A stretch of DNA of 64,000 nucleotides from Variovorax paradoxus (GTDB lineage Bacteria > Pseudomonadota > Gammaproteobacteria > Burkholderiales > Burkholderiaceae_C). Location: NCBI RefSeq assembly GCF_029919115.1, contig NZ_CP123990.1:4800501-4864500 (forward strand). Reading direction: 5' to 3'. The notes under the pieces were generated by a model. The model was given only the letters and a program-made list of their open reading frames with translations, did not search any database and had not been told where the DNA came from. Below, piece after piece: positions 44,296-55,262 of this stretch; position 1 is the first letter of the stretch; each line of letters starts with the position of its first letter. The position numbers and the translations under genes are program-made.

Positions 44296-44790
44296 ATGGA
44301 AGACCACCTGACCATTGCGGAAGTCGCCCAGCGCACCGGCCTCACGGCTCACACGCTGCGCTACTACGAGCGCATCGGCCTGATCGCCGCGGTGCCACGT
44401 GCACCGGGCGGCCAGCGCCGCTACGCACGCGCCGACCTGGACTGGCTGGCCTTCCTGTTGCGCCTGCGCGAGACCGGCATGCCCATCCAGGGCATGCAAG
44501 CCTTCGCCAGGCTTCGAAGCCAGGGGGACGCCAGTGTCGGAGCGCGGCGCGAGATGCTCGAACAGCATCTTGCCGAAGTCCAGGCCAAGGTGGCGGCGCT
44601 GCAGCAATCGATGCAGGCGCTGTCGCTGAAGATCGCGCACTACCGTGCGATCGACAAGAAGCGTCCCTCGTCACCGGGCACAGCCCACAAAGGAAAGACG
44701 AGCGATGATGAACCCACAAGCAAGCCGCAACGGCAACGACAACCTGCGCTACGAGCGCGGGCTGGCCAAGCTCCAGCAGATCGACGGTGA
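44296..44790 (+). CDS. MerR family transcriptional regulator
   Basis: 164 residues. N-terminal MerR HTH (LTIAEVAQRTGLTAHTLRYYERIGLI), wing, then a coiled-coil dimer helix (EQHLAEVQAKVAALQQSMQAL). No conserved Cys for metal binding, so probably senses an organic or redox signal. The basic tail overlaps the start of the next gene by 86 bp, so that gene is translated from within it. Confidence 0.88.
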   Translation: MEDHLTIAEVAQRTGLTAHTLRYYERIGLIAAVPRAPGGQRRYARADLDWLAFLLRLRETGMPIQGMQAFARLRSQGDASVGARREMLEQHLAEVQAKVAALQQSMQALSLKIAHYRAIDKKRPSSPGTAHKGKTSDDEPTSKPQRQRQPALRARAGQAPADRR

Positions 44791-45160
44791 AGGCGGCACC
44801 AAGGTCGTCGAAAGCCTGGCCGGCATCGCGCCCGATTTCGCGCGCCTCCTCGTCGAGTTTCCGTTCGGAGACATCTACTCGCGCCCCGGCCTCGACCTGC
44901 GTTCGCGCGAGATCGCGGTGGTGGCCGCGCTCACGGCCATGGGCAACGCCGCGCCGCAGCTCAAGGTGCATATCCAGGGCGCACTCAACGTCGGCGTCAC
45001 GCGCACCGAGGTCGTCGAGACCATCATGCAGATGGCGGTGTACGCGGGCTTTCCGGCGGCGCTGAATGGGCTGACGGCCGCACGCGAGGTGTTTGCGGCC
45101 GACGATGAAAAAAGCGCGCGGCCCCTTGCGGAACCACGCGCTCCTGTCGAAGCACCCTGA
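44705..45160 (+). CDS. Carboxymuconolactone decarboxylase family protein
   Basis: 151 residues from ATG 44705 (SD AAAGGAAAG). CMD fold with SREIAVVAALTAMGNAAPQLKVH and the second helical repeat TEVVETIMQMAVYAGFPAALNGL. No CxxC redox pair, so not an AhpD peroxidase; more like gamma-carboxymuconolactone decarboxylase, though the catalytic role here is unknown. Likely target of the MerR regulator upstream. Confidence 0.85.
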   Translation: MMNPQASRNGNDNLRYERGLAKLQQIDGEGGTKVVESLAGIAPDFARLLVEFPFGDIYSRPGLDLRSREIAVVAALTAMGNAAPQLKVHIQGALNVGVTRTEVVETIMQMAVYAGFPAALNGLTAAREVFAADDEKSARPLAEPRAPVEAP

Positions 45161-45162
45161 GG

Positions 45163-46824
<1,662 letters not shown>

Positions 46825-47124
46825 CTGTGGATAGTTACCTTGGGTAGCGGAAATTGGGCGGAAAGTGCGGGCGCCCGAAGAAGCTTTCGGACGCGGCAAA
46901 CCATAGATTATCGACTCATGCGACAATAAGCACCGTTGCCGGGTCCAGTTGCCCGCAACACCGGCTCTCTGCCGGGGACGAAGAAAGACCTTTCCAACCC
47001 TTTTGCGAGGGCGGACTTTCCGGCTCCCACCCCTGACCTTCATCTGCCTTGACTGGCTCGGCGTTACCAAAAGACGCCTAGCGGGCCGATGCCACTGCGC
47101 CGTGTATGGCGCTTATTGTTTCCA
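46825..47124. other. Divergent promoter region of ettA and rhlE
   Basis: 300 bases without a gene. On the minus strand TTGTCG and TATGGT (around 46900-46925) give a weak -35/-10 pair for ettA with a 15-bp spacer. On the plus side TTGACT near 47049 could be the -35 for rhlE but I see no convincing -10. No riboswitch or repeat recognised. Confidence 0.35.
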
Positions 47125-48936
47125 ATGAATTTTGACGAACTGAAGCTGGCCCCCGCCATCTTGAAGGCTGTGCACGAGCACGGTTACGACACCCCCACCC
47201 CCATCCAGGCGCAAGCCATTCCCGCGGTTCTGGAAGGCCATGACCTTCTGGGCGGCGCCCAGACCGGCACCGGCAAGACGGCCGCCTTTACCCTGCCGAT
47301 GCTGCACAAGCTCAGCATGGGCGCCAGCGCCACCAACAAGTTCGGCGGCATCGGCATTCGTGCCCTGGTGCTCACCCCCACGCGCGAACTCGCGGCCCAG
47401 GTCGAAGAGTCGGTCCGCACCTACGGCAAGTACCTGGAGCTCGACTCCACCGTGATCTTCGGCGGCGTGGGCATGAACCCGCAAATCAGCAAGCTCAAGA
47501 AGGGCGTCGACATCCTCGTGGCCACCCCCGGCCGCCTGCTCGACCTGCAACAGCAAGGCATGCTCGACCTGAGCCAGGTCCAGATGCTGATCCTCGACGA
47601 AGCCGACCGCATGCTCGACATGGGCTTCATCCACGACGTGAAGAAAATTCTTGCTCTGGTGCCCCGCGAAAAGCAGAGTCTGCTGTTCTCGGCCACCTTC
47701 AGCGACGAAATCCGCGACCTGGCCGCCACGCTGCTCAAGAACCCGCAAAGCATCCAGGTCACGCCGCGCAACACCACCGTGCAGCGCATCACCCAGGTGA
47801 TCCACCCCGTGGGCCGCGGCAAGAAGAAGGCGCTGCTCGCGCACATCATCAACGAGAACAAGTGGAGCCAGGTGCTCGTGTTCACGCGCACCAAGTTCGG
47901 CGCCAACAGCGTGGCCGAGTTCCTGACCAAGAACGGCATCGAAGCCATGGCGTTGCACGGCAACAAGAGCCAGAGCGCACGCACGCAGGCGCTGGCCGGC
48001 TTCAAGAGCGGCGAGATCCGCGCGCTGGTGGCCACCGACATCGCCGCCCGCGGCATCGACATCGACGAGCTGCCGCACGTCGTCAACTACGAAATCCCGA
48101 ACGTCAGCGAAGACTACGTGCACCGCATCGGCCGCACCGGCCGCGCCGGTTCGAGCGGCGAGGCCGTGAGCTTTGTCTGCCTGGACGAAGAAGGCTTCAT
48201 GCAGGAAATCGAACGCTTCACCAAGCAGACGATCCCGGTGCAGTTCGTCGAAGGCTTCGGCCCTGAAGACGGCGAACGCGCCGAGCCCATCGCCATGGGC
48301 CGCCAGACGATCTGGGGCGGCGCCGGCCGTCCGCCGAGCCGCGACGTCATGCAGGCGGCCGCCAAGGCTGCCCGCACCGAAATGCTGCAACGCATTCGCG
48401 AGAACAAGGCCGGCCAGGGCGGCGGCGAACGCGCCGGCGGTGGCGGCAACGGCGGCGGTCAACGCCGCGGCGGCGGCCAAGGTGGCGGCGGTCAAGGCCG
48501 CAACGCGAATGGCGGCGGCCAAGGCCAAGGCCCGCGCGGCCAGGGCGCTCGCCCGGCACAAGGCCGCGGACCGCAAGGCCCGGCGCGCGCACCGCACCAC
48601 GCGCCCCAGCATCATCAGCAGAACCACCTGCCGCACGACGAGCGCCAACCGCGCCATCACGGCAACAGCCACAGCCCGACGCAAGCCAACCAGGTTGCAC
48701 ACCTGCGCGCCGAAGCAGTCGCGGGTGGCGACGGCCAGCCGGATCCGTTGCGCACGAGCGTCGACCACATGGGTGGCGGCCGCGGTCGCGGCGGCCGTTC
48801 GGGCGGCGGCGGTGGTGGCGGCTACGGCGGCAACCGTTCGGGCGGCGGTGGCCGCTCGGGTGGCGGCGGCTACGGCGGCGGTGGTGGTGGCAACCGCTCC
48901 GGCGGCGGCGGTGGGGGCCGTTCGTTCGGCCGCTGA
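47125..48936 (+). CDS. rhlE: DEAD-box RNA helicase RhlE-type with RGG/GGG-rich tail
   Basis: 603 residues from ATG 47125. Helicase core with AQTGTGKT (motif I), PTRELAAQ (Ia), [19 protein letters not shown] (II), SATF (III), [11 protein letters not shown] (V) and [10 protein letters not shown] (VI). Residues from about 430 onward are low complexity: Gly-Gly-Gly, Gln, Arg and His repeats with several RGG-like units, a disordered RNA-binding tail of about 170 residues. RhlE works in RNA turnover, ribosome assembly and cold adaptation. Confidence 0.93.
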   Translation: MNFDELKLAPAILKAVHEHGYDTPTPIQAQAIPAVLEGHDLLGGAQTGTGKTAAFTLPMLHKLSMGASATNKFGGIGIRALVLTPTRELAAQVEESVRTYGKYLELDSTVIFGGVGMNPQISKLKKGVDILVATPGRLLDLQQQGMLDLSQVQMLILDEADRMLDMGFIHDVKKILALVPREKQSLLFSATFSDEIRDLAATLLKNPQSIQVTPRNTTVQRITQVIHPVGRGKKKALLAHIINENKWSQVLVFTRTKFGANSVAEFLTKNGIEAMALHGNKSQSARTQALAGFKSGEIRALVATDIAARGIDIDELPHVVNYEIPNVSEDYVHRIGRTGRAGSSGEAVSFVCLDEEGFMQEIERFTKQTIPVQFVEGFGPEDGERAEPIAMGRQTIWGGAGRPPSRDVMQAAAKAARTEMLQRIRENKAGQGGGERAGGGGNGGGQRRGGGQGGGGQGRNANGGGQGQGPRGQGARPAQGRGPQGPARAPHHAPQHHQQNHLPHDERQPRHHGNSHSPTQANQVAHLRAEAVAGGDGQPDPLRTSVDHMGGGRGRGGRSGGGGGGGYGGNRSGGGGRSGGGGYGGGGGGNRSGGGGGGRSFGR

Positions 48937-48974
48937 GCCGAAGCGCGGGTAGACAACCTACCCTGCAATTGAAC

Positions 48975-49003
48975 AAGGGCACCTCGGTGCCCTTTGTTTT
49001 TTT
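48975..49003 (+). terminator. Intrinsic terminator after rhlE
   Basis: An 8-bp perfect stem AAGGGCAC / GTGCCCTT (48975-48982 and 48987-48994) with loop CTCG, followed by TGTTTTTTTTC. It begins 39 bp after the rhlE stop and separates it from the next gene. Confidence 0.9.
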
Positions 49004-49052
49004 CAGGCCAAGGCATCGCGCCCGTCAGGCCAGCCCGACACAATCGGGAGCC

Positions 49053-50066
49053 ATGCAGTACATACCGCCCAACTACGCCACCCTCTTCGTTGCGACTTGC
49101 AATCTGCTGAATCTCGCGAACCCGCACCGCGTGTACTACGAGAACCAGGACGCCTACGACGAGCGCGAATACGACCGCAAGATCGGCTGGATCGGTGAGC
49201 GCTTTCACGCGCTCAATGCCGATGTGCTGGCGGTTCAGGAGGTCTGGGACGAGAGCGCACTGAAGGCCGCCATTGCGCGCAGCGGCCTGCGCTATGACTT
49301 CGTTTCTGCACCCGGCGCCGAGAACACGCCGCCGCACAACGGTGCACAGGGCACGCCGCGCGTGGGCATTGCCACGCGGCTGCAGGTGGACCATGTGCAG
49401 TCTTTCGTCGACTTTCCGCCCGGCTTCGCCGTCGATGTGCCGGGCCTGGGCCCGCACACGCGCTTCGAGCGGCCGCCCCTCCTGGTCACGCTGCGCATGA
49501 AGCACGGGCAGCAGGTGCATGTGTTGACGGCACATCTCAAGTCCAAGCGCCCGAAGTTCCTGCAAGACGCACAAGGCAATCACCTCGAGGACCGCGAGGA
49601 CCGCAAAGTGGGTGCCATGGCTTCGCTGCGCTCGCTCGTCATGCGGGGCGTTGAAGCGGCTGCCCTGCGCTGCATCGTGATCGACCTGCTGCAGGGCACG
49701 GACACGCCGCTGGTGGTGATGGGCGACTTCAACGACGAGCCGCACAGCGTGACCACGCAGCTGGTGGCCGCCACTTCCGATGTGGCCTACGACAAGGCCG
49801 CGCGCGACGTGGCGCTGTTCAACGCCTACGAGATGCAGGGCGAATCGGCGCTCAAGAAGGACGTGGCCTATTCGCACATCCACCAGGGCTTTCCGGCGGT
49901 GCTCGACCAGATCTTCGTGAGCGAGGAGTTCGTTGCGGCCAGCAAGCGCAGCCTGGGCGACGTGCGCCGGGTCGACTATTTCAACGACCACCTGCACGAA
50001 GGACGCGACCGTTCACGCTCGGACCACGGCTTTGTGCGGGCGCTGCTGAGGCTGCGCACCGACTGA
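49053..50066 (+). CDS. Endonuclease/exonuclease/phosphatase (EEP) family hydrolase
   Basis: 337 residues from ATG 49053 with SD CGGGAG. DNase I-like fold: ATCNLLNLANPHRV at the start, LAVQEVWDE (metal Glu), LTAHLKSKR, GDFNDEPHS and SDHGFVRALL (catalytic Asp-His). No signal peptide is evident, so it is probably cytoplasmic. Substrate unknown: EEP members cleave nucleic acids, lipids or phosphoesters. Confidence 0.85.
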   Translation: MQYIPPNYATLFVATCNLLNLANPHRVYYENQDAYDEREYDRKIGWIGERFHALNADVLAVQEVWDESALKAAIARSGLRYDFVSAPGAENTPPHNGAQGTPRVGIATRLQVDHVQSFVDFPPGFAVDVPGLGPHTRFERPPLLVTLRMKHGQQVHVLTAHLKSKRPKFLQDAQGNHLEDREDRKVGAMASLRSLVMRGVEAAALRCIVIDLLQGTDTPLVVMGDFNDEPHSVTTQLVAATSDVAYDKAARDVALFNAYEMQGESALKKDVAYSHIHQGFPAVLDQIFVSEEFVAASKRSLGDVRRVDYFNDHLHEGRDRSRSDHGFVRALLRLRTD

Positions 50067-50093
50067 GCGTCGGCCGCAACACAACAACGACAC

Positions 50094-51290
50094 TCAAAGC
50101 TTGGAGACCCGCACCATCGCGTCGGCCCGCTTGTGCAGGTCCGGCAGCAGTTCCAGCCCGAGCCCGGGCTTGTCGTTCAGGCTGATCATGCCGTTTTCGA
50201 CCTTCGGCAGCTCGGTAACGAGCTCCTTGTACCAGCCGGTGAAGAAGGCGCGCACGCTCTCCTGGATGAGCGCGTTCGGCGCATGCAGGCTCAGGTGCGT
50301 CGATGCGGCCCAGACCACCGGGCCGGTGCAGTCGTGCGGCGCCACCGGCAGTTGCCATGCGTCGGCCATCGCGGCGATCTTGCGTGCTTCGGTAAGGCCG
50401 CCACACCAGCTCAGGTCGAGCATGGCAACACCGGCCACGCCGGTTTGCAGGTAGTCCTTGAAGCCCCACTTGTAGCTGAGCGTCTCGCTCGCGCAGATGA
50501 GCGCATCGCAATCCTTCGCGTACTGCTTGAGCAGGTCGAGGCTGTCCATGCGAATGGCGTCTTCGTGCCAGAAGGTGTCGAACTCCTTCAGCGCACGGGC
50601 GATCTTTTGAGCCATCGGCACGCGCCACAGGCTGTGGAACTCGACCATGATGTCCATCTTGCTGCCCACGGCCTTGCGGATCTTGCGGAACGGCTCCAAG
50701 GCGGCGTCGAGATCGGCATTGCTGATGTACTGGCCGTGGCTCTTTTCCGCAGCGGGGTCGAAGGGCCAGATCTTCATGGCCGTGATGCCTTCGGACAGCA
50801 GCGATTCGGCCAGCTCGTCGGCATGGTGCAGAAAGCCCTGCAGGTCTTCGTAGGGCCCGTTGTTGTTGGCAAGGCCCCAGTTGGCGCTGGTCTGGTTGGT
50901 GGCGCTGCGGATGTACTGGTAGCCGGCGCAAGTGTTGTAGATGCGGATCGCATCGCGGCTCTTGCCGCCCAGGGCGGTGTGCACCGGCATGTTGGCGGCC
51001 TTGCCGAACAAGTCCCACAGCGCAATGTCGACGGCCGAGTTGCCGCGCGTTTCCACGCCCGACCCGCGCCAGCCCAGGTAGCCGGTGATGTCGCGATTGC
51101 GTGCCTCGATCTGCAGCGGATCGGTGCCGAGCAGCTTGAGCGCCGCCCATTCATGCAGATAGGCCTCGACCGCTTCGGCGCCCATGAAGGTTTCGCCAAG
51201 GCCGACCAGGCCCTCGTCGGTGTGCAGGCGCACCCACACGATGTTGGGAAACTCGCCAAGGCGAATGGTTTCCACTTGGGTGATCTTCAA
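50094..51290 (-). CDS. Enolase-superfamily sugar-acid dehydratase (mandelate racemase/muconate lactonizing family)
   Basis: 398 residues from TTG 51288-51290, chosen because GGAG lies 7 bp upstream and the product begins (M)KITQVETIRLGEFPN as family members do. Muconate/MR lid domain, then barrel with MKIWPFDPAAE, IMVEFHSLW (metal ligands), ASETLSYKW and VAPHDCTGP (His-Asp dyad). Probably a sugar-acid dehydratase such as galactonate type; substrate is not fixed. The TTG/SD start sits right after a strong terminator hairpin. Confidence 0.83.
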   Translation of the reverse strand: MKITQVETIRLGEFPNIVWVRLHTDEGLVGLGETFMGAEAVEAYLHEWAALKLLGTDPLQIEARNRDITGYLGWRGSGVETRGNSAVDIALWDLFGKAANMPVHTALGGKSRDAIRIYNTCAGYQYIRSATNQTSANWGLANNNGPYEDLQGFLHHADELAESLLSEGITAMKIWPFDPAAEKSHGQYISNADLDAALEPFRKIRKAVGSKMDIMVEFHSLWRVPMAQKIARALKEFDTFWHEDAIRMDSLDLLKQYAKDCDALICASETLSYKWGFKDYLQTGVAGVAMLDLSWCGGLTEARKIAAMADAWQLPVAPHDCTGPVVWAASTHLSLHAPNALIQESVRAFFTGWYKELVTELPKVENGMISLNDKPGLGLELLPDLHKRADAMVRVSKL

Positions 51291-51303
51291 TTTGAAACTC
51301 CGC

Positions 51304-51340
51304 AAAAAAAAGGGCCGCAGCAGCTTGCGCTGCGCGGCCC
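51304..51340 (-). terminator. Intrinsic terminator between dctP and the enolase-superfamily gene
   Basis: On the minus strand, a hairpin GGGCCGC/GCGGCCC plus inner GCAGC/GCTGC (51312-51340), loop of 4 nt, immediately followed by eight Ts (51311 down to 51304). The SD of the next gene follows 2 bp later, so this would block or attenuate read-through into that gene. Confidence 0.75.
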
Positions 51341-51363
51341 CGATACCACTCTTCAGGAATCGA

Positions 51364-52374
51364 TCAGCCGCCGCGCGCCTTCTTGAGCGCGTCGGTCACC
51401 ACGCCCACGGCTTCGGCGCCGATGTTGGGCACGTTCTTGTCGTACACGGGCTTCACCTTTTCGAGCATGCGCTTCTGCTCGGCCGGCGACACGTCGTTCA
51501 CCGTCATGGTCTTGCGCAGGTTGGCAAGCGCCTTCTCGTTGAGCGCGCGATTGGCTTCGCGCTGGACCTTCTGGCCTTCCTTGGCGGCTTCGCGCAGCAC
51601 GGCCTGCTCTTGCGGGTTGAGCTGGTCCCACAACTTCTTGCTGTAGAGAATGAGGAAAGGTGTGTAGGCATGGCGCGTCACGCTCAGGTACTTTTGCACT
51701 TCGCTGAACTTCGAGGTCTCGATGGTCACGAAGGGGTTTTCCTGGCCGTCGATGGTGCGGGTTTCAAGCGCGGTGAACACTTCGCCGAAGGCCATGGGCA
51801 CGGCGTTGGCGCCCAGCGTCTTGAACGAGTCCAGGAAGATGTTGTTCTGCATCACGCGCAGCTTCACGCCTTCGAAGTCCTCGGGCTTGGCCACCGGCTT
51901 CTTGCTGTTGGTCAGGTTGCGGAAGCCGTTCTCCCAGTAGGCCAGGTTCACCAGGCCCGCGGCTTCGAGCTTCTTGTTGAAGTATTCACCGGCTGGGCCG
52001 TCGAGCACCGCATCGGCCTCTTTCTCGTTCGCAAACAAGAACGGCAGGTCGAACGCGCCGAGTTCCTTCACGATGCCGACCAGCGGCGAGCTGGAGGTGC
52101 ACACCATTTCTTGCGTACCGGCGCGAAGCGCCTGCGTAGCCGGCAGGTCACCGCCCGCAGCGCCGCCCCAGAAGGCAACGATCTTCATCTTGCCGCCGGT
52201 CTTGGCGGCCAGCACCTCCTGCATCTTCTTGACGCCCACGCCCACCGGATGGTCTTCGTTCACGCCATTGGTGAACTTGATGGTGCGGTCGGCAAATTGC
52301 GCAATGGCGCCGGTCGATGCGAGCAGGCCGCCGGCCACGAGGGCGGCGGTCATCAGGGTTCTGCGAAACAACAT
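51364..52374 (-). CDS. dctP: TRAP transporter substrate-binding protein DctP
   Basis: 336 residues. Signal peptide (MLFRRTLMTAALVAGGLLAS, cleavage after AIA), then TRAP DctP features: EVLAAKTGGKMKIVAFWGG, GDLPATQALRAGTQEMV, RNLTNSKKPVAKPEDFEGVKLRV with the conserved Arg that pairs with a carboxylate ligand, and GQENPFVTI. Family ligands are carboxylates and sugar acids, which matches the cluster. SD GGAGAC. Confidence 0.92.
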   Translation of the reverse strand: MLFRRTLMTAALVAGGLLASTGAIAQFADRTIKFTNGVNEDHPVGVGVKKMQEVLAAKTGGKMKIVAFWGGAAGGDLPATQALRAGTQEMVCTSSSPLVGIVKELGAFDLPFLFANEKEADAVLDGPAGEYFNKKLEAAGLVNLAYWENGFRNLTNSKKPVAKPEDFEGVKLRVMQNNIFLDSFKTLGANAVPMAFGEVFTALETRTIDGQENPFVTIETSKFSEVQKYLSVTRHAYTPFLILYSKKLWDQLNPQEQAVLREAAKEGQKVQREANRALNEKALANLRKTMTVNDVSPAEQKRMLEKVKPVYDKNVPNIGAEAVGVVTDALKKARGG

Positions 52375-52423
52375 GCTTGTCTCCTTCGGTTGAGGTTGTT
52401 GATGAATGAACTGACAGAAAAAC

Positions 52424-53725
52424 TCAGCGTCCCATCCACCACTGGAGCGGAATGGTGACGATTTCAGGCACGAACACCAGCGTGAAAAGCACCACCAGGT
52501 GAGCGATGAAGAAAGGCATCACGCCCTTGAAGGCATCGTCCATCGAGATGCGCGCCACGCCGCTCACCACGTTGAGCACCGTGCCCACAGGCGGCGTAAT
52601 GAGGCCGATGGCATTGTTCATGATGAACAGCACGCCGAAGTACACCGGGTCGATACCGGCCTTGAGCACCACCGGCATCAGCACCGGCGTGAGGATCAGC
52701 ACCGTGGGCGTGAAGTCGAGCGCGGTGCCCACGATGACGATGAGCACCATCATCACGAACATCAGCAAGACCTTGTTGCCCATGAACGGCTCCAGAAGCG
52801 CGACCACTTCGGTCGGGATGTTGGCTACCGTAATGAGCCATGCGCTCACCATGGCGGCGGCCACGAGGAACATCACCACGGCGGTCGTCTTGCCGGCGGC
52901 AAGCGTCAGGCGGTACAGGTCCTTGGCCTTCAGCTCGCCATACACGAAGAGGCCGACGATCAGCGAATACACCGCCGCCACCACGGCGGCCTCGGTCGGC
53001 GTGAAGATGCCGAACTTCATGCCGCCGATGATGATGACGGGCAGCGCCAGCGCAAGGCTGCCTTGCGCCGTGACCTTGAGCCGCTCGCCCCAGCTCACCC
53101 GCGGCGCGGACTTCACGTTCTCCTTCTTGGCGACGATCCACCAGGCGATACCTACCGCCAGCCCCATCAGGACACCGGGCACGATGCCGGCCAGGAACAG
53201 CTTGGTGATCGACACGTTGCCGGCCACGCCAAACACGATGAGGCCGATCGAGGGCGGAATGACCGGCGCGATGATGCCGCCCGCGGCAATCAGGCCGGCC
53301 GAGCGGTTCAGCTGGTAGCCGGCCGCCTTCATCATGGGAATCAGCAATGCGGCCAGCGCGGCGGTGTCTGCCACGGCCGAACCCGACAGCGACGCCATGA
53401 TGATGGCCGCCACCACCGCCACATACCCCATGCCGCCGCGGTAGTGGCCCACCCACGCCATCGCCAGGTTGACGATGCGCCGGCTCAGCCCCCCGGCATT
53501 CATGAACTCCCCGGCCAAGAGGAAGAAGGGCACTGCAAGCAGCGGAAAGTTGTCTGCGCCGTCGACGAAGCGCTGCGCGATGATCTGGCTGTCGAACGCC
53601 GGCAGGCCGCCGGTTGCGGCCAGCCAGCCCATCAGCGAAACGCCGCACACCAGCAGCGAATAGGAGATTGGAATGCCAATTGCCATGGCACCCAGCAGCG
53701 ACACGATGAAGATGGTGACTGTCAT
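52424..53725 (-). CDS. dctM: TRAP transporter large permease DctM
   Basis: 433 residues, twelve or so membrane segments, typical DctM text such as PLLAVPFFLLAGEFMNAGGLSRR, AVADTAALAALLIPMMKAAGY and IITPPVGTVLNVVSGVAR-like region near the end (ITPPVGTVLNVV). Na+-driven import with DctP and DctQ. Start overlaps the dctQ stop by ATGA (53722-53725). Confidence 0.93.
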   Translation of the reverse strand: MTVTIFIVSLLGAMAIGIPISYSLLVCGVSLMGWLAATGGLPAFDSQIIAQRFVDGADNFPLLAVPFFLLAGEFMNAGGLSRRIVNLAMAWVGHYRGGMGYVAVVAAIIMASLSGSAVADTAALAALLIPMMKAAGYQLNRSAGLIAAGGIIAPVIPPSIGLIVFGVAGNVSITKLFLAGIVPGVLMGLAVGIAWWIVAKKENVKSAPRVSWGERLKVTAQGSLALALPVIIIGGMKFGIFTPTEAAVVAAVYSLIVGLFVYGELKAKDLYRLTLAAGKTTAVVMFLVAAAMVSAWLITVANIPTEVVALLEPFMGNKVLLMFVMMVLIVIVGTALDFTPTVLILTPVLMPVVLKAGIDPVYFGVLFIMNNAIGLITPPVGTVLNVVSGVARISMDDAFKGVMPFFIAHLVVLFTLVFVPEIVTIPLQWWMGR

Positions 53726-54267
53726 GGGGCCACCTTGCCGTGTGCGGACACTTCGAGCACCTGCTCTTCGGATTCCATGACCTGTATGAGCTCCTGCTCA
53801 GGCACCCTTCCGCGGAACAGGCGCCACAGCTTCTCGATATTGAAGGTGCCCATGACCACGGCAACCACGTAGCCGATGCCGTAGATCCAGATCATCGAGA
53901 TGCCCACCACGGGCGATATGTTGGTGACCTGCAGCTCGTGCATTTCGTAGGTGCCCATGAGAAACAGCACGTTGCAGAACAGCATGAGCGACTGGCTCAG
54001 GAAGAAGCAGAACTTCTTGCCGCCAAGCGGCAGGCGCTTGATGAGCGTGTCCACGCCCAGGTGCGCGCCTTCGCGCATGGCCACCATGGCGCCGATGTAG
54101 GTGAGCCAGATGAAGCAGTAGCGCGACATTTCGTCGGACACCGAAATGCCGGAGTTGAAGCCATAACGCAGGATCACGTTGCCGAACACCATGACGACCA
54201 TGGCCACCATGCACACCACCACCAGGAATTCCAGCACCCGGAAAAACCCGTCGATCACTCTACTCAT
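53722..54267 (-). CDS. dctQ: TRAP transporter small permease DctQ
   Basis: 181 residues with four hydrophobic helices; NVILRYGFNSGISVSDEMSRYCFIWLTYIG carries the typical R-Y-x-F-x-x-x-x-S-x-E-x-x-R motif region. First gene of the TRAP trio, 47 bp downstream of the regulator gene and on the same strand. C-terminal tail is charged. Confidence 0.92.
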   Translation of the reverse strand: MSRVIDGFFRVLEFLVVVCMVAMVVMVFGNVILRYGFNSGISVSDEMSRYCFIWLTYIGAMVAMREGAHLGVDTLIKRLPLGGKKFCFFLSQSLMLFCNVLFLMGTYEMHELQVTNISPVVGISMIWIYGIGYVVAVVMGTFNIEKLWRLFRGRVPEQELIQVMESEEQVLEVSAHGKVAP

Positions 54268-54314
54268 AGTTCATCTCCTGTCGCTCTTACTGTTGTTATG
54301 GAATCTGTGGCGCG

Positions 54315-55064
54315 TTAAAGCGGGAACGCCTTCAGCCGGGTGGCCGGGCGGCTGATGCGCGGAAGCTTCTTGCGCGAGGCGAGCACCTGCTCGATGTCGT
54401 GCCGCGCGCCGTCGATCAGCACCAGCACGGCTTTTTCGGCCCGCGCCGAGTCGCGCGCAATCACCGCGTCGAGCACCGCGCGATGCAGCGGCAGCGAACT
54501 GGCGGGCCCGTTTTTGCGGCTGGTCGATATTTCGAAGCTCGTGCGCAGCAGCGCACCCAGCGCGCGGCTCATCTGCACCAGCATGCGGTTGTGGCTGGAA
54601 CGGATGAGCCCCTGGTGAAAGCGCAGGTCGGGCGTGATGTAGTCGCCGCCGAACTCGATGGCGCGCTTCATACCCGCATAGGCTTCTTCCATGTCGGCGA
54701 TGTCTTCGGCCGTGGCGCGCGCGGCGGCAAGCCCCACGGCGGCCGGCTCCACCACGCGGCGCAGGTCTTGCAGGTCGCGCAGAAACTCGGCCGACAGGCC
54801 CGCCTCGGTCTGCCAGACGATCACGTCGGCATCGAACCAGTTCCACTGGTCCGCTGGCTGCACGCGCGTGCCCACCTTGGGCCCGCTGGTCACGAGGCCC
54901 TTTGCAATCAGCGACTTGATCGACTCGCGCACCACGGTGCGGCTCACGCCGAGCTCCTCGCACAGAAGCGGTTCCGGCGGAATCGACGCGCCAGGCGCAT
55001 AGCGGCCAGCGACGATGTCGCTTCCGATGCGGTCGACGGTATTGCCGTGAACGTTCTTGATCAT
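54315..55064 (-). CDS. FadR/GntR family regulator of the sugar-acid cluster
   Basis: 249 residues. Winged HTH at residues 10-75 (GASIPPEPLLCEELGVSRTVVRESIKSLIAKG in outline), FCD domain with DLRFHQGLIRSSHNRMLVQMSRAL and LPLHRAVLDAVIARD (metal-site His). DgoR-like. It heads the TRAP operon and sits opposite the dehydratase operon, so it likely represses both. Confidence 0.88.
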   Translation of the reverse strand: MIKNVHGNTVDRIGSDIVAGRYAPGASIPPEPLLCEELGVSRTVVRESIKSLIAKGLVTSGPKVGTRVQPADQWNWFDADVIVWQTEAGLSAEFLRDLQDLRRVVEPAAVGLAAARATAEDIADMEEAYAGMKRAIEFGGDYITPDLRFHQGLIRSSHNRMLVQMSRALGALLRTSFEISTSRKNGPASSLPLHRAVLDAVIARDSARAEKAVLVLIDGARHDIEQVLASRKKLPRISRPATRLKAFPL

Positions 55065-55164
55065 GCGTGCCTGCGGTTTGTCTTTGTTATGTTTTCTTGC
55101 GTTTGCTTGTTGCCGTTAATGACTGGCCGCGGACACCGCCAGCCACTCGAAAACCCTGAACGCC

Positions 55165-55193
55165 GTGACAGCGTCTCACGCTTATCATATGAT
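55165..55193 (+). promoter_or_regulatory. Sigma-70-like promoter with overlapping palindromic operator, dehydratase operon
   Basis: GTGACA (55165-55170) and TATGAT (55188-55193) with a 17-bp spacer: five of six matches in each box. The perfect palindrome ATCATATGAT (55184-55193) covers the -10, placing a GntR-type operator where it would block polymerase. The dehydratase ATG is 70 bp downstream. Confidence 0.55.
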
Positions 55194-55262
55194 GATTGAA
55201 AACGCATTTCGGCAGGAAAAACCCTGACCTGCCGGCACACTTCCAGTTACCGGAGACAAGCG

